Assembly (NCBI GenBank): GCA_910584345.1
Contig: CAJTZX010000064.1
Span: 1 to 21,095, forward strand
Direction: 5' to 3'
Length of the DNA: 21,095 nt
DNA from: an uncultured Eubacterium sp.
GTDB lineage: Bacteria > Bacillota > Clostridia > Lachnospirales > Lachnospiraceae
Both the position numbers and the translations under genes were made by a program. Shown one piece after another: positions 1 to 7,731 of this stretch. The notes under the pieces were generated by a model, which did no database searches, was not told the origin of the DNA, and saw only the letters and a program-made list of their open reading frames with translations. Numbering within the stretch: the stretch's first letter is position 1; each line of letters begins with the position of its first letter.

Positions 1-65
1 AAAACCATTCCGCCAGGTGCAGAGTCGTTCGGGATCCGTTAAGTTAATGACATTGGGAGTGAACG

Positions 66-1337
66 CTAACCTCCCGTCAGCACTTTATCCAATACATCCG
101 CCAAAGGCTCCATTGCATTCATGACCTCTTCATATGTATTTGTCTGCGCGCCGACCTCTACAAGCAGTGATTTAGGCAGATAATGCAGATTGTAGCGGTA
201 TCCTTTCAGATAGACGAACCTGGAAAATCCCGGATAGTACTCTGCCGCTGCCAGTTGGAGCTGAAAAGAAAACGCCAGATTGTCTTCCAGATTGGGATTA
301 TATAAATAGCTGATATCTCCCTGCGCTGTCGTATGGCTCAGCCCATTAAAAAACATAATCGTTGCCGTATCTTTTCCATTCACTTTTTCCACCAGTCTCG
401 TGTTTTCCGCGACCCCGTCTCTATGTAAATCAATCACAACCTGAATACCTGGGTTTTCTTTCAAAATTTGCTCCAACGCCGGAGCCGCTCTGGAATAAGC
501 ATTGTCACGGTCAGGTATGTCATACTTTCCCTTATGATGCAGCACCCGATATCCATATGTCTGTTCTAAAATCTTTGCCAAATAATCGCCAAGTCCTACT
601 ACGGACTGTGCCGCATTTTTAGAATCTGCAAACCGCTCCTGAGAATGCGTATGATAAATAAGGATCTGCGGCCCTTCTTGTTTTTTATCTATCCGCATAT
701 CTTTTGCCAACATTTTGGCAGCATTGAGCTGACTGCTGTTTGTCGTCGTCGTACTGTCCACTCTGTAAAAATTCTGGAGCAGATAATCAAAATCGTTCAG
801 CTTTTGTCTTGAAAATTTCTTTACTTTTTCTCCAGCTGTATAAGCTTGTGACGGTTTCGTCTGACTGCTTAATATAGAACGATCTTCTGTCTCCTTGATT
901 CCCTGCAGATCGATCTGTTCTTGTACTGCCTGCTCATTTTCCTGTTCCAGCAAAGCAGTATTCCATGCGTCAATCTCCTGCATCCCCTGATAGCTGCAGC
1001 TGTCCTCTTCTCCCGGCAGTCCCAGGTTACCGACCGCCACACGGCTTTTTTCGTCTCTCGTATAACCATAAATCGGAAGCATTTCATCCATACTGTCTGC
1101 AAGATATTCATAAATCGTCTTTTGTCCAGACGATGCGGCGTCATAAGCAAGAACAGGCATACAACTGCGCACTGCTTGGTATCCAAGATTTGACTGTACT
1201 GCCTGCGAAATTGCATCCAATATTGTATTTTTTGTAATACCTGCTGAATCCATTACATATATTCCTGCTGCCACAAAAATAAACAATGGAAGTGTACCCG
1301 CCCACCATTTCTTTTTGTACTTTTTCTTCACATGCAT
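66..1337 (-). CDS. spoIIP: Stage II sporulation protein P (SpoIIP), septal peptidoglycan hydrolase
   Basis: 423 aa. SpoIIP is the amidase/endopeptidase of the SpoIID-SpoIIM-SpoIIP complex that thins septal peptidoglycan and drives engulfment of the forespore. A basic N-terminus (KKKYKKK) and one membrane segment at about residues 12-29 anchor it. Residues 45-220 are a variable, poorly conserved stretch. The C-terminal SpoIIP/amidase domain (about 222-420) shows the expected zinc and catalytic motifs: IYHTHSQE (H229, H231, E234), VIDLHRDG (H305) and LVEVGAQTNT (E394). Length and layout are normal for the family. The ATG at 1337 follows GGGAGG (1345-1350) with a 7-base gap. It stands alone, 229 bases after the HAD gene, with a possible sigma-E promoter upstream. 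In many Firmicutes spoIIP lies beside gpr, but gpr is not in this window. Function is sure from the motifs. Confidence 0.95.
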   Translation of the reverse strand: MHVKKKYKKKWWAGTLPLFIFVAAGIYVMDSAGITKNTILDAISQAVQSNLGYQAVRSCMPVLAYDAASSGQKTIYEYLADSMDEMLPIYGYTRDEKSRVAVGNLGLPGEEDSCSYQGMQEIDAWNTALLEQENEQAVQEQIDLQGIKETEDRSILSSQTKPSQAYTAGEKVKKFSRQKLNDFDYLLQNFYRVDSTTTTNSSQLNAAKMLAKDMRIDKKQEGPQILIYHTHSQERFADSKNAAQSVVGLGDYLAKILEQTYGYRVLHHKGKYDIPDRDNAYSRAAPALEQILKENPGIQVVIDLHRDGVAENTRLVEKVNGKDTATIMFFNGLSHTTAQGDISYLYNPNLEDNLAFSFQLQLAAAEYYPGFSRFVYLKGYRYNLHYLPKSLLVEVGAQTNTYEEVMNAMEPLADVLDKVLTGG

Positions 1338-1447
1338 GATTCATCCTCCCATACCTGTTCCTGCAAAACCAGATTACTGTTCACACCTACGCGCTCACAG
1401 TGATAAAACCAGTGCTAATCTTATTCAGCTTCAAACACACTCTAAAC

Positions 1448-1477
1448 AGTATATGAAATGACCAGGCGGATTTATGT
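1448..1477 (-). promoter_or_regulatory. Putative sigma-E-type promoter of spoIIP
   Basis: Read on the minus strand, an ACATAAAT-like -35 (1470-1477) is followed 14 bases later by CATATACT (1448-1455). This resembles the sigma-E -10 (CATAcaaT type). It would place the transcription start near 1441, about 100 bases before the spoIIP start codon. Sigma-E control of spoIIP is known in Bacillus and clostridia. The match here is by eye and no sigma-A promoter competes clearly. The call is tentative. Confidence 0.35.
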
Positions 1478-1566
1478 CTATTCATGAAGACAGACGAATG
1501 TTTCGCACCGACACAATTCGAACATCTGCCGGATAAAAACTTGATAGAAATACTTTATATAAAACT

Positions 1567-2391
1567 TTATAAAAAAAACTTTTGTATCAGCTCTCCTATT
1601 GCCCCTTCGTTATGATTTTTTTCGCATAAATAATCTGCGGCTTCCTTAACAAGCGGATGCGCATTATGCACAGCCGCACCCACTCCGGCAGCCTTTAGCA
1701 TTGCTATATCATTGCGTTCATCTCCTGCCGCAACAGATGCTTCTACTGGTATCTTTAAATACGCACATAAATTTTCAACAGCCGCTCCTTTGGAAATACC
1801 TGCCGGACAGTATTCCAGATATTGCTCACAGGAAAAAAAACTGTTTAAAACATCCTTTGACCACTCTGCGTTTTCCTTTTGAAACTGCTCCAGCCGTTCA
1901 TGATCTGTAAGACTTATCACAATCATCTTTGCGGGTTCCCTTGTCATCTGCTCCAGCACCTTCGGCCCCGTTTTGGGTTCCAACCCGGTATGTCCCATGT
2001 AGACATCCAGCTCTTTCGTATGGCGCAGAGAAAGCACCGTATCGTCTGTTCTATCATACGTATGAATGTAAAGCCCGACTCTCTCTGCCCTGGCAAACAT
2101 CGTATGCACAACAGGAAGTGGAATGGAAGCATAAGAAATCATCTGATCCAAAGATGGATCGTAGATCACGCCGCCGTTATATGCCGTGATATAACACCCC
2201 TTCCGATCCAGTCCATACCGCTTTGCCACCGCCCGCGCACTCGCTAACGGCCTACCTGTACAGGCAACAAAAAAATATCCCTGACACAGCATTCGGTCAA
2301 TGGCAGCCATCGTGTCTGCTTCTATTTCTTTCTTATCATTTAATAGTGTCGCATCCAGATCACTAAATAAAATTTTATAATTTCCAGCCAT
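1567..2391 (-). CDS. Cof-type HAD-IIB family sugar-phosphate phosphatase
   Basis: 274 aa. Haloacid-dehalogenase superfamily hydrolase of the Cof/YidA type, cytosolic, with no signal or membrane segment. All four HAD motifs are present: DLDAT (nucleophile D11, acid D13), T45 in CTGRP, K201 in the SKGAAV stretch, and GDERND (D224, N227, D228). The region from about 85 to 190 is the C2B cap that sets substrate choice. Members hydrolyse sugar phosphates, FMN or other small phosphoesters, and the substrate cannot be read from sequence. The ATG at 2391 has AGGAG (2401-2405) with a 9-base gap. The gene follows the ppk terminator, so it should have its own promoter. A weak candidate is TTGAGC (2475-2480) with a 17-base spacer to TATGTA (2452-2457), which overlaps the upstream repeats. 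Family sure, substrate unknown. Confidence 0.9.
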   Translation of the reverse strand: MAGNYKILFSDLDATLLNDKKEIEADTMAAIDRMLCQGYFFVACTGRPLASARAVAKRYGLDRKGCYITAYNGGVIYDPSLDQMISYASIPLPVVHTMFARAERVGLYIHTYDRTDDTVLSLRHTKELDVYMGHTGLEPKTGPKVLEQMTREPAKMIVISLTDHERLEQFQKENAEWSKDVLNSFFSCEQYLEYCPAGISKGAAVENLCAYLKIPVEASVAAGDERNDIAMLKAAGVGAAVHNAHPLVKEAADYLCEKNHNEGAIGELIQKFFL

Positions 2392-2412
2392 CTTTTCTTT
2401 CTCCTAAAATGG

Positions 2413-2457
2413 TTTTATTTTTACATCTTTTATTTTTACATCTTTTATTTTTACATA
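2413..2457. repeat. Three tandem copies of a 15-bp A/T-rich repeat
   Basis: Units TTTTATTTTTACATC occupy 2413-2427 and 2428-2442, with a third copy at 2443-2457 differing only in the last base. On the transcribed (minus) strand they read GATGTAAAAATAAAA and lie just before the ribosome binding site of the HAD gene, within its leader or promoter. They may have arisen by slippage. Copy number could alter promoter spacing or leader length. Confidence 0.9.
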
Positions 2458-2476
2458 TCTGTCATGAAAACTATGC

Positions 2477-2528
2477 TCAAAAGAAACCGCCTGCTTCACA
2501 CCCATTCGATGTCTGAAACAAGCGGTTT
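2477..2528 (-). terminator. Rho-independent terminator after ppk
   Basis: On the minus strand a 15-bp stem pairs 2514-2528 with 2484-2498, including two G-U pairs, and has a loop of about 15 bases. It is followed by a U-rich tail (UUUCUUUUGA, ending near 2477). The wobble pairs form only in minus-strand RNA, which supports that direction. It ends the pheA-ppx-ppk unit 12 bases after the ppk stop codon. Confidence 0.88.
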
Positions 2529-2540
2529 TATTTTTATATT

Positions 2541-4811
2541 TTAGCCTACCGGTTCCGCCGGAACAAACACGCGGTCTTTATATGCCTTATCCTGTTTTGG
2601 CACTAAATGCTCCGCCTCCCTGCAAAAAATTTCCTGAGAATTGACAAGCATCTTTCCTCGTTTGTCAATCTTTTCATAGGTACCATCCGGCTGCAGTACA
2701 TGCGCCTTCACATTATCTTCAAATTCCACGTCCAAAATATGCAGTACTTTCTTTTTCAGTTCCTGATCTAAGACCGGAAATACAATTTCAACTCTGCGGT
2801 CTAAGTTACGCGGCATCCAGTCGGCACTGCCCATAAAGACTTCCGGCTGCCCGTCGTTGCAAAAATCAAAAATCCTGCTGTGCTCAAGGAAATTTCCAAC
2901 AATGGAATGCACATGAATATTTTCACTGACACCTTTGATCCCTGCACGCAGACAACAGATGCCCCGAATTAACAGCTGAATTTTTACACCAGCCGAAGAT
3001 GCTTCATATAACGCTTCAATCATTTCCTGATCGCAGAGCGAATTCATTTTTGCACGGATATACGCCTGCTTTCCTTCTCTGGCATTCTTTGTCTCTCTAT
3101 GAACCAGCTTTAAAAACTTCTTACGCAGCCAGATTGGGGCTATCGCAAGTGAATTCCAGCTAAGCGGCTCTGAATAGCCAGAGAGCATATTAAAGACAGC
3201 TGTCGCGTCTTCTCCGACTGCTTCCGAACAGGTTAGCACCCCGCAGTCCGTATATAGCTTTGCTGTGGAATCATTATAATTTCCGGTGCCAAGATGCACA
3301 TAACGGCGGATTCCTTCATCTTCTCTCCTTACGACCAGCGCTATTTTGCTGTGTGTTTTTAAGCCGACAATTCCATAAATCACATGACAGCCTGCCTGCT
3401 CCAGCTTTTTCGCCCAGACAATATTATTTTCTTCATCAAAACGCGCTTTTAACTCTACGAGCACCGTAACCTGCTTACCATTTTCCGCAGCCTGCGCAAG
3501 TGATGCAATAATCGGAGAATTACCGCTGACACGATATAACGTCATTTTAATCGCAAGCACCTGTTCGTCGCTTGCCGCCTGACGGATCAGCTCCATCACA
3601 GGCCCAAAGCTCTGGTACGGATGATGCAGCAAAATATCTCCTTTTTGAATTGCTTCAAATATATTTTCTCCCGGCAGGATCTCAGGCACAAGCTGGGGCT
3701 TATGCGGCTCATACCGCAAATGATCGCAGCCGTCCAGCCCATACATCTTCATCAAAAAGGTAAAATCAATCGGACCATTAATATAGAAAATATCCTGCTT
3801 ATTTTCCACATGCAGCTCATCTTTTAAAAATTCCAGCAATTTTTTGTCAATGCCGTCTTCCACTTCCAGACGGATCACTTCACCCCACTGCCTTTTTTTC
3901 AGCTGCTTTTGAATTTCCTTTAATAAATCCGGCGCTTCATCTTCGTCAATCGAAAAGTCAGCGTTACGCATAATCCGATACGGATACGCACATAAGACTT
4001 TATAATTTAAAAACAGCTTATCTATATTTTTCTCAATTACCTGCTCCAATAAAATAAATACTTTTTCGTCCGGATTTTTGGACGGCACCGGAACCAGCCT
4101 TGCCATGCCGCTCGGTACCTGAACGGTAGCAAATTCAGGCTTTGTGCCTTTCTTTTTCTTTTTTTCTTTTTTGTCTTTTTTATCCGGTTTTCCGCAATCC
4201 TGCATATTTTCGTCTTCGCCGGATTCCTCTTCTAAAAGTTCTGCATCCGTCTCATCTTCCTGCGCCTTGTGGTCAAGCAATCCTCCTGCGCCTTTATATT
4301 CGATAACTGCGGCGATATTTAACGATTTATTCCGAATCAGCGGAAACGGCCGGCTGGCATCCACAGCCATCGGCGTCAGCACCGGATATACTTCATTCTC
4401 AAAATAGTCATCTGCAAACGCAGCCTGTTCTTCTGTTAATTTCTCATATGCATCTATAATATAAATATTTTCCTGGTTCATTAACGGAAGCAGCGACCGG
4501 TTATAGGTGGAATACTGCAGATTCACCAGCTCTCTTGTATCCTCATTGACGCGTTCTAACTGCTTTAACGCATCCATACCCGCGATATCTGCCTTTTTCA
4601 CGCCCGCATGCAGCATATCTTTGAGCGATGCCACTCTTACCATAAAAAACTCATCCAGATTTGATGATGTAATGCTGATAAACTTTAACCGTTCCAACAG
4701 AGGAATCGTCTTGTCACGCGCTTCATTTAATACCCTTCGGTTAAATTTAATCCAGCTGAGTTCCCGGTTTTCAAAATATTCCGGCTTTCCATATTCAGTT
4801 GTCTTTTCCAT
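2541..4811 (-). CDS. ppk: Polyphosphate kinase 1 (Ppk1)
   Basis: 756 aa. Reversibly transfers the gamma phosphate of ATP to inorganic polyphosphate. The N-terminal domain (NRELSWIKFNRRVLNEA at 15-31, SSNLDEFFMVRVA), the head domain and two phospholipase-D-like catalytic domains are all present. The autophosphorylated histidine is H487 (LKTHSKIAL) and the second histidine is H644 (LEHSRIF). Their 157-residue spacing equals that between H435 and H592 of the E. coli enzyme. HHPYQSF (396-402) and HLGTGNYND are also intact. It is longer than the usual ~690 aa because residues ~184-225 form an extra acidic stretch followed by a run of lysines (KKDKKEKKKKK). The ATG at 4811 has a GGGAGG-type site. 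The ppx stop is 16 bases upstream, so the two are co-transcribed, and a terminator follows. Confidence 0.96.
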   Translation of the reverse strand: MEKTTEYGKPEYFENRELSWIKFNRRVLNEARDKTIPLLERLKFISITSSNLDEFFMVRVASLKDMLHAGVKKADIAGMDALKQLERVNEDTRELVNLQYSTYNRSLLPLMNQENIYIIDAYEKLTEEQAAFADDYFENEVYPVLTPMAVDASRPFPLIRNKSLNIAAVIEYKGAGGLLDHKAQEDETDAELLEEESGEDENMQDCGKPDKKDKKEKKKKKGTKPEFATVQVPSGMARLVPVPSKNPDEKVFILLEQVIEKNIDKLFLNYKVLCAYPYRIMRNADFSIDEDEAPDLLKEIQKQLKKRQWGEVIRLEVEDGIDKKLLEFLKDELHVENKQDIFYINGPIDFTFLMKMYGLDGCDHLRYEPHKPQLVPEILPGENIFEAIQKGDILLHHPYQSFGPVMELIRQAASDEQVLAIKMTLYRVSGNSPIIASLAQAAENGKQVTVLVELKARFDEENNIVWAKKLEQAGCHVIYGIVGLKTHSKIALVVRREDEGIRRYVHLGTGNYNDSTAKLYTDCGVLTCSEAVGEDATAVFNMLSGYSEPLSWNSLAIAPIWLRKKFLKLVHRETKNAREGKQAYIRAKMNSLCDQEMIEALYEASSAGVKIQLLIRGICCLRAGIKGVSENIHVHSIVGNFLEHSRIFDFCNDGQPEVFMGSADWMPRNLDRRVEIVFPVLDQELKKKVLHILDVEFEDNVKAHVLQPDGTYEKIDKRGKMLVNSQEIFCREAEHLVPKQDKAYKDRVFVPAEPVG

Positions 4812-4827
4812 GAAATCCTCCCTCTCC

Positions 4828-6369
4828 TTATGTATAGACCCGTTTTTCTTTCATCACAGGCTTTATTCCGAAAATCGACTCAAATGCTTTTGATTTTGCT
4901 TCTAACAGTCCTTTTTCCAATGCGATATCGCTCATTGTTTCGATCGTAATGACCAGCTGTTTATTTTTCAGCACTGCCCTGACGTTTTTAAACTTCTGTC
5001 TGTGGCTGCGGTCCATTGCATTGGCTACACGAAGAATAGCCGCCAGCTTTGCCACAATTAAATAACTGCGCTGATCCATGCGGTCCGCAAGCTCCTCGTA
5101 TGGATCCAGCGCGGATGAATTGTATAAAACAACGCTTGCCACCATTTCCCGCTCCAAATGTGTAAGACCGATAATCTCTGTCGCGCGTATAATCTGATAT
5201 GCACAAATCGCACTGTTTGCAAGGCTGATATATTTTCCGCAGTCATGCAGCATAGCCGCTACTTTTAACAGCAGCCGTTCCCGTTTTCCCATGCCATGCA
5301 CTTTTTTCAATGCATCAAACAATAGAACGGACATGTCTGTTAATGCATCAATATGCTGTGAATAGCTCATATAACGCATCGACATATTTTTTGCCGCAGA
5401 TAAAATATCTTCTTCAAAATCATGCGACGTATGTACAATTTTATGCGACTGCGCATAATCATATACAATCCCGTCGCTTGTATCCACATCCGGAAACCAG
5501 ATCGTTTGCGCATGCATCGCCTGTGTCAGCTTGGCATATAAAATAACAGACGGAAGTACGAGAATGTCTTTTTCATTGGACAGATTTAAAATCTCAGAAA
5601 TTTCCTCTACACTTTTTTTATCCAGCTTTTTCAAAAAATTAATAAACTTCGGCGCCTCCACTTCAGTAAGCGTTTCGCCGCTCTTGCTTAATTTGCGCAT
5701 AATTTCTGAGATATAATCTCCCATTAATATAACGTTTTTAATTTCTTCGCCCGGATGCATATACTGTGCCAAAAATACAGCCAGTTCTTTATCTACCAGC
5801 TCTTCCAGCTGATTTTCCAAATGCAGGACATTATGTTCAATATCAGACAACATTTCCATCAAACGCATCGTTCCAATTGCCAAGTGCTGCGTCGTTACAA
5901 CGCGCCCATTAATAAACAGCGTAATCTGCAGGCTGCCGCCGCCTACATCAATAACTGCCGCGCTGTCTTTTGTCATCTTATCAAATCCCGGTCTTGCCGC
6001 TACTCCTTTATACGTCAAAAACCGCCGTTCCGAATTGCTCAGCGTTGCGACATTCAGTCCGGTCTGCGTCTTAATCTGATCTAAGATAAACAGCATATTT
6101 TTTGCTTCACCGACTACATTTCCCGCAAACGCCCGATATTCTTTTGCTTTGTAGCCCTGCATAATTCTAGCAAAATCTGCTAAAATCACACACAGCTCGT
6201 CTACCAGATCAGAGCCGATCACACCTGAATGAAAGGTATCCCGACCAAGCTCCAATCTTGTACGGATATGATCGATCTCACGAATTTTCTTTTTTCCGGA
6301 CAACTCAAAAATCTTTAGGCTCACTTCATAAGAGCCGATATAAATTGCTGCAAATGTTGTAATTGCCAT
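4828..6369 (-). CDS. Ppx/GppA phosphatase-family protein with C-terminal HD domain
   Basis: 513 aa, cytosolic. The N-terminal half has the ASKHA-type Ppx/GppA fold: a first phosphate loop region near residues 7-20, LSNSERRFLTYKGV (110-123), then VIDVGGGSLQITLF (139-152). The C-terminal part is an HD domain (AAMLHDCGKYI, H375-D376) with the RVANAMDRSHRQ motif (447-458) usual in Ppx C-termini. Family members split exopolyphosphate or pppGpp. Two positions are unusual: the SGxEEA-type motif reads SNSERR and GGGSTE reads GGGSLQ. The glutamates equivalent to E. coli Ppx E121 and E150 therefore appear as R115 and Q148. It may be a clostridial subgroup with altered or lost hydrolysis, or a polyphosphate sensor. 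It lies between pheA (62-base gap) and ppk (16-base gap). ATG at 6369 with AGGAG at 6380-6384. Confidence 0.88.
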   Translation of the reverse strand: MAITTFAAIYIGSYEVSLKIFELSGKKKIREIDHIRTRLELGRDTFHSGVIGSDLVDELCVILADFARIMQGYKAKEYRAFAGNVVGEAKNMLFILDQIKTQTGLNVATLSNSERRFLTYKGVAARPGFDKMTKDSAAVIDVGGGSLQITLFINGRVVTTQHLAIGTMRLMEMLSDIEHNVLHLENQLEELVDKELAVFLAQYMHPGEEIKNVILMGDYISEIMRKLSKSGETLTEVEAPKFINFLKKLDKKSVEEISEILNLSNEKDILVLPSVILYAKLTQAMHAQTIWFPDVDTSDGIVYDYAQSHKIVHTSHDFEEDILSAAKNMSMRYMSYSQHIDALTDMSVLLFDALKKVHGMGKRERLLLKVAAMLHDCGKYISLANSAICAYQIIRATEIIGLTHLEREMVASVVLYNSSALDPYEELADRMDQRSYLIVAKLAAILRVANAMDRSHRQKFKNVRAVLKNKQLVITIETMSDIALEKGLLEAKSKAFESIFGIKPVMKEKRVYT

Positions 6370-6431
6370 ATCCTTCTTTCTCCTTTTCAGGTAACCATAT
6401 TCCTATGATGCCGAACAATTATTTTTCAGCG

Positions 6432-7571
6432 CTAATAGTTTCCAAGCACCCTCATGCTTTCACATTCCTCCGCCAGCCCGCGCAGCGCATTGGATACGGC
6501 GCTGTCATTCAGACTGCCTGCAAAATCAATGAAAAACCGATACTGCCAGTTCGATCCTTCCCGTTCCTTCAGCGGTCTGGACTGGATAAAATTCATATTC
6601 AGGTCATTGTAAATAATATGCGATAATGCATGATACAAAGAACCGCTCTGATGCTTTACTTCCAGACAGATGCTCATTTTGGCTGCGCCCTTTAGAAATA
6701 TTTTTTTATTCGTCACAATAATAAATCTGGTTGAATTTTCGCTGTTCGTTTGAATATTTTTTTCCAATACTTTCAGGCCATAGAGCTGTGCGGTCAGCTC
6801 ACTGGCAATGGCAGCTTTGTGTTTTTTTCCGGATTTTTTCACTTTACAGGCGGCAACCGCCGTATTGCTCTCCGTCGCACAGTCCCAATCTTCATGCGTC
6901 TGCAGATAACGGTCACACTGTGCCAACGCCTGCGGATGGGAATATACACTCGTAATATCTGAAAGCTCTGCATCCGCAAGCCCTAACAGGCAATGCCTGA
7001 TCGGTATAATCTGCTCCCCTACAATATAATGGTCATATTCCACGAGCAGATCATAGTTTTCCGCCACTACTCCTGCCGTGGAATTTTCAATCGGCAGCAC
7101 CGCATAATCGGCTCTGCCGCTTTTCAGCGCTTCCATCGCTTCGCGCCAACTATCCACATGGAAGCTGTCGGTTTCAGAGCCAAAATACCGGTTCATTGCA
7201 ATATGCGCATAAGCGCCCTCCACACCTTGAAAAACGATGCGGCTGCCCTCAGCACAGATTTTTGTTACTTCTGTAAATTCATTAGGAACTTCTATGCCAT
7301 GCTCTGTTAAAAGCTGATACTGTCTCTTACGGCTAATCGACATGATGTGCTCGAACAATTCCCGAATTCCGTGTTTTAAAAAACTGCCGGACACAAGTGA
7401 AGAAAGCTTTTTTAATTTCTCACGTTCACGCTCTTTATCAAATACTTTTTTTCCGGTCTGAATTTTGTATTCAGCGACTTCACTTGTCAGCTGCATACGT
7501 TTTAAATACAACTGTGTAATCTCACTGTCTACCTGATCGATTTCTTCTCTGATTCGTAATAAATCTTTCAT
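6432..7571 (-). CDS. pheA: Bifunctional chorismate mutase/prephenate dehydratase (P-protein)
   Basis: About 379 aa. Converts chorismate to prephenate and then phenylpyruvate in phenylalanine synthesis. Three domains are visible: an all-helical chorismate mutase (about 1-88, ending near the GKKVFDKERE stretch), prephenate dehydratase (about 105-285, with FQGVEGAYAH and VLPIENSTAG carrying the catalytic Thr), and a C-terminal ACT domain (about 297-375, with GSLYHAL and QSRP in place of the usual GALV/ESRP) for phenylalanine feedback. An ATG at 7577 is also in frame, but the only SD-like run, AGGGTGG (7579-7585), touches it and sits 7 bases from the ATG at 7571. I therefore prefer 7571. It is the first gene after a strong promoter and is probably co-transcribed with ppx-ppk, with no terminator seen in the 62-base gap. 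Confidence 0.95.
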   Translation of the reverse strand: MKDLLRIREEIDQVDSEITQLYLKRMQLTSEVAEYKIQTGKKVFDKEREREKLKKLSSLVSGSFLKHGIRELFEHIMSISRKRQYQLLTEHGIEVPNEFTEVTKICAEGSRIVFQGVEGAYAHIAMNRYFGSETDSFHVDSWREAMEALKSGRADYAVLPIENSTAGVVAENYDLLVEYDHYIVGEQIIPIRHCLLGLADAELSDITSVYSHPQALAQCDRYLQTHEDWDCATESNTAVAACKVKKSGKKHKAAIASELTAQLYGLKVLEKNIQTNSENSTRFIIVTNKKIFLKGAAKMSICLEVKHQSGSLYHALSHIIYNDLNMNFIQSRPLKEREGSNWQYRFFIDFAGSLNDSAVSNALRGLAEECESMRVLGNY

Positions 7572-7672
7572 TCCCATCCACCCTGTACGTTTGATTTGTT
7601 TTCAATGCCACATTCAATATATACAAATGTGATTTCCTATGCACGATGATTTTCGGCATTTTTTACATATCT

Positions 7673-7701
7673 ATCATATTACTTTTAGATGAAAATTTCA
7701 A
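7673..7701 (-). promoter_or_regulatory. Sigma-A promoter of pheA-ppx-ppk
   Basis: On the minus strand, TTGAAA (7696-7701) and TATGAT (7673-7678) are separated by exactly 17 bases. Each box matches consensus at 5 of 6 positions. Transcription should start near 7666, giving a leader of about 95 bases. The leader holds a small hairpin (CACATT at 7626-7631 paired with 7609-7614) but no T-box sequence, Phe-rich leader peptide or terminator that I can see. The promoter lies just after the polC stop codon. Confidence 0.75.
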
Positions 7702-7731
7702 GTATTGGATTTTGTGCAATATTTTAATTTT

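Noticed and set aside
55..75. GGGAG/CTCCC pairing across the spoIIP stop codon
   Set aside because: Five base pairs with an 11-base loop and no U-tract; not enough for a terminator call.
1490..1550. Imperfect stem (CCGGCA/TGTCGG) between the HAD gene and spoIIP considered as a terminator
   Set aside because: No U-rich tail follows on the minus strand and the loop is large, so it does not meet the criteria.
4144..4407. Plus-strand Phe/Ser-rich frame
   Set aside because: Mirror of the lysine/acidic insert of ppk; no start signal.
7578..7590. AGGGTGG before pheA looked like part of a T-box
   Set aside because: The following bases do not give the TGGNACCGCG core, and no specifier stem or terminator is present.
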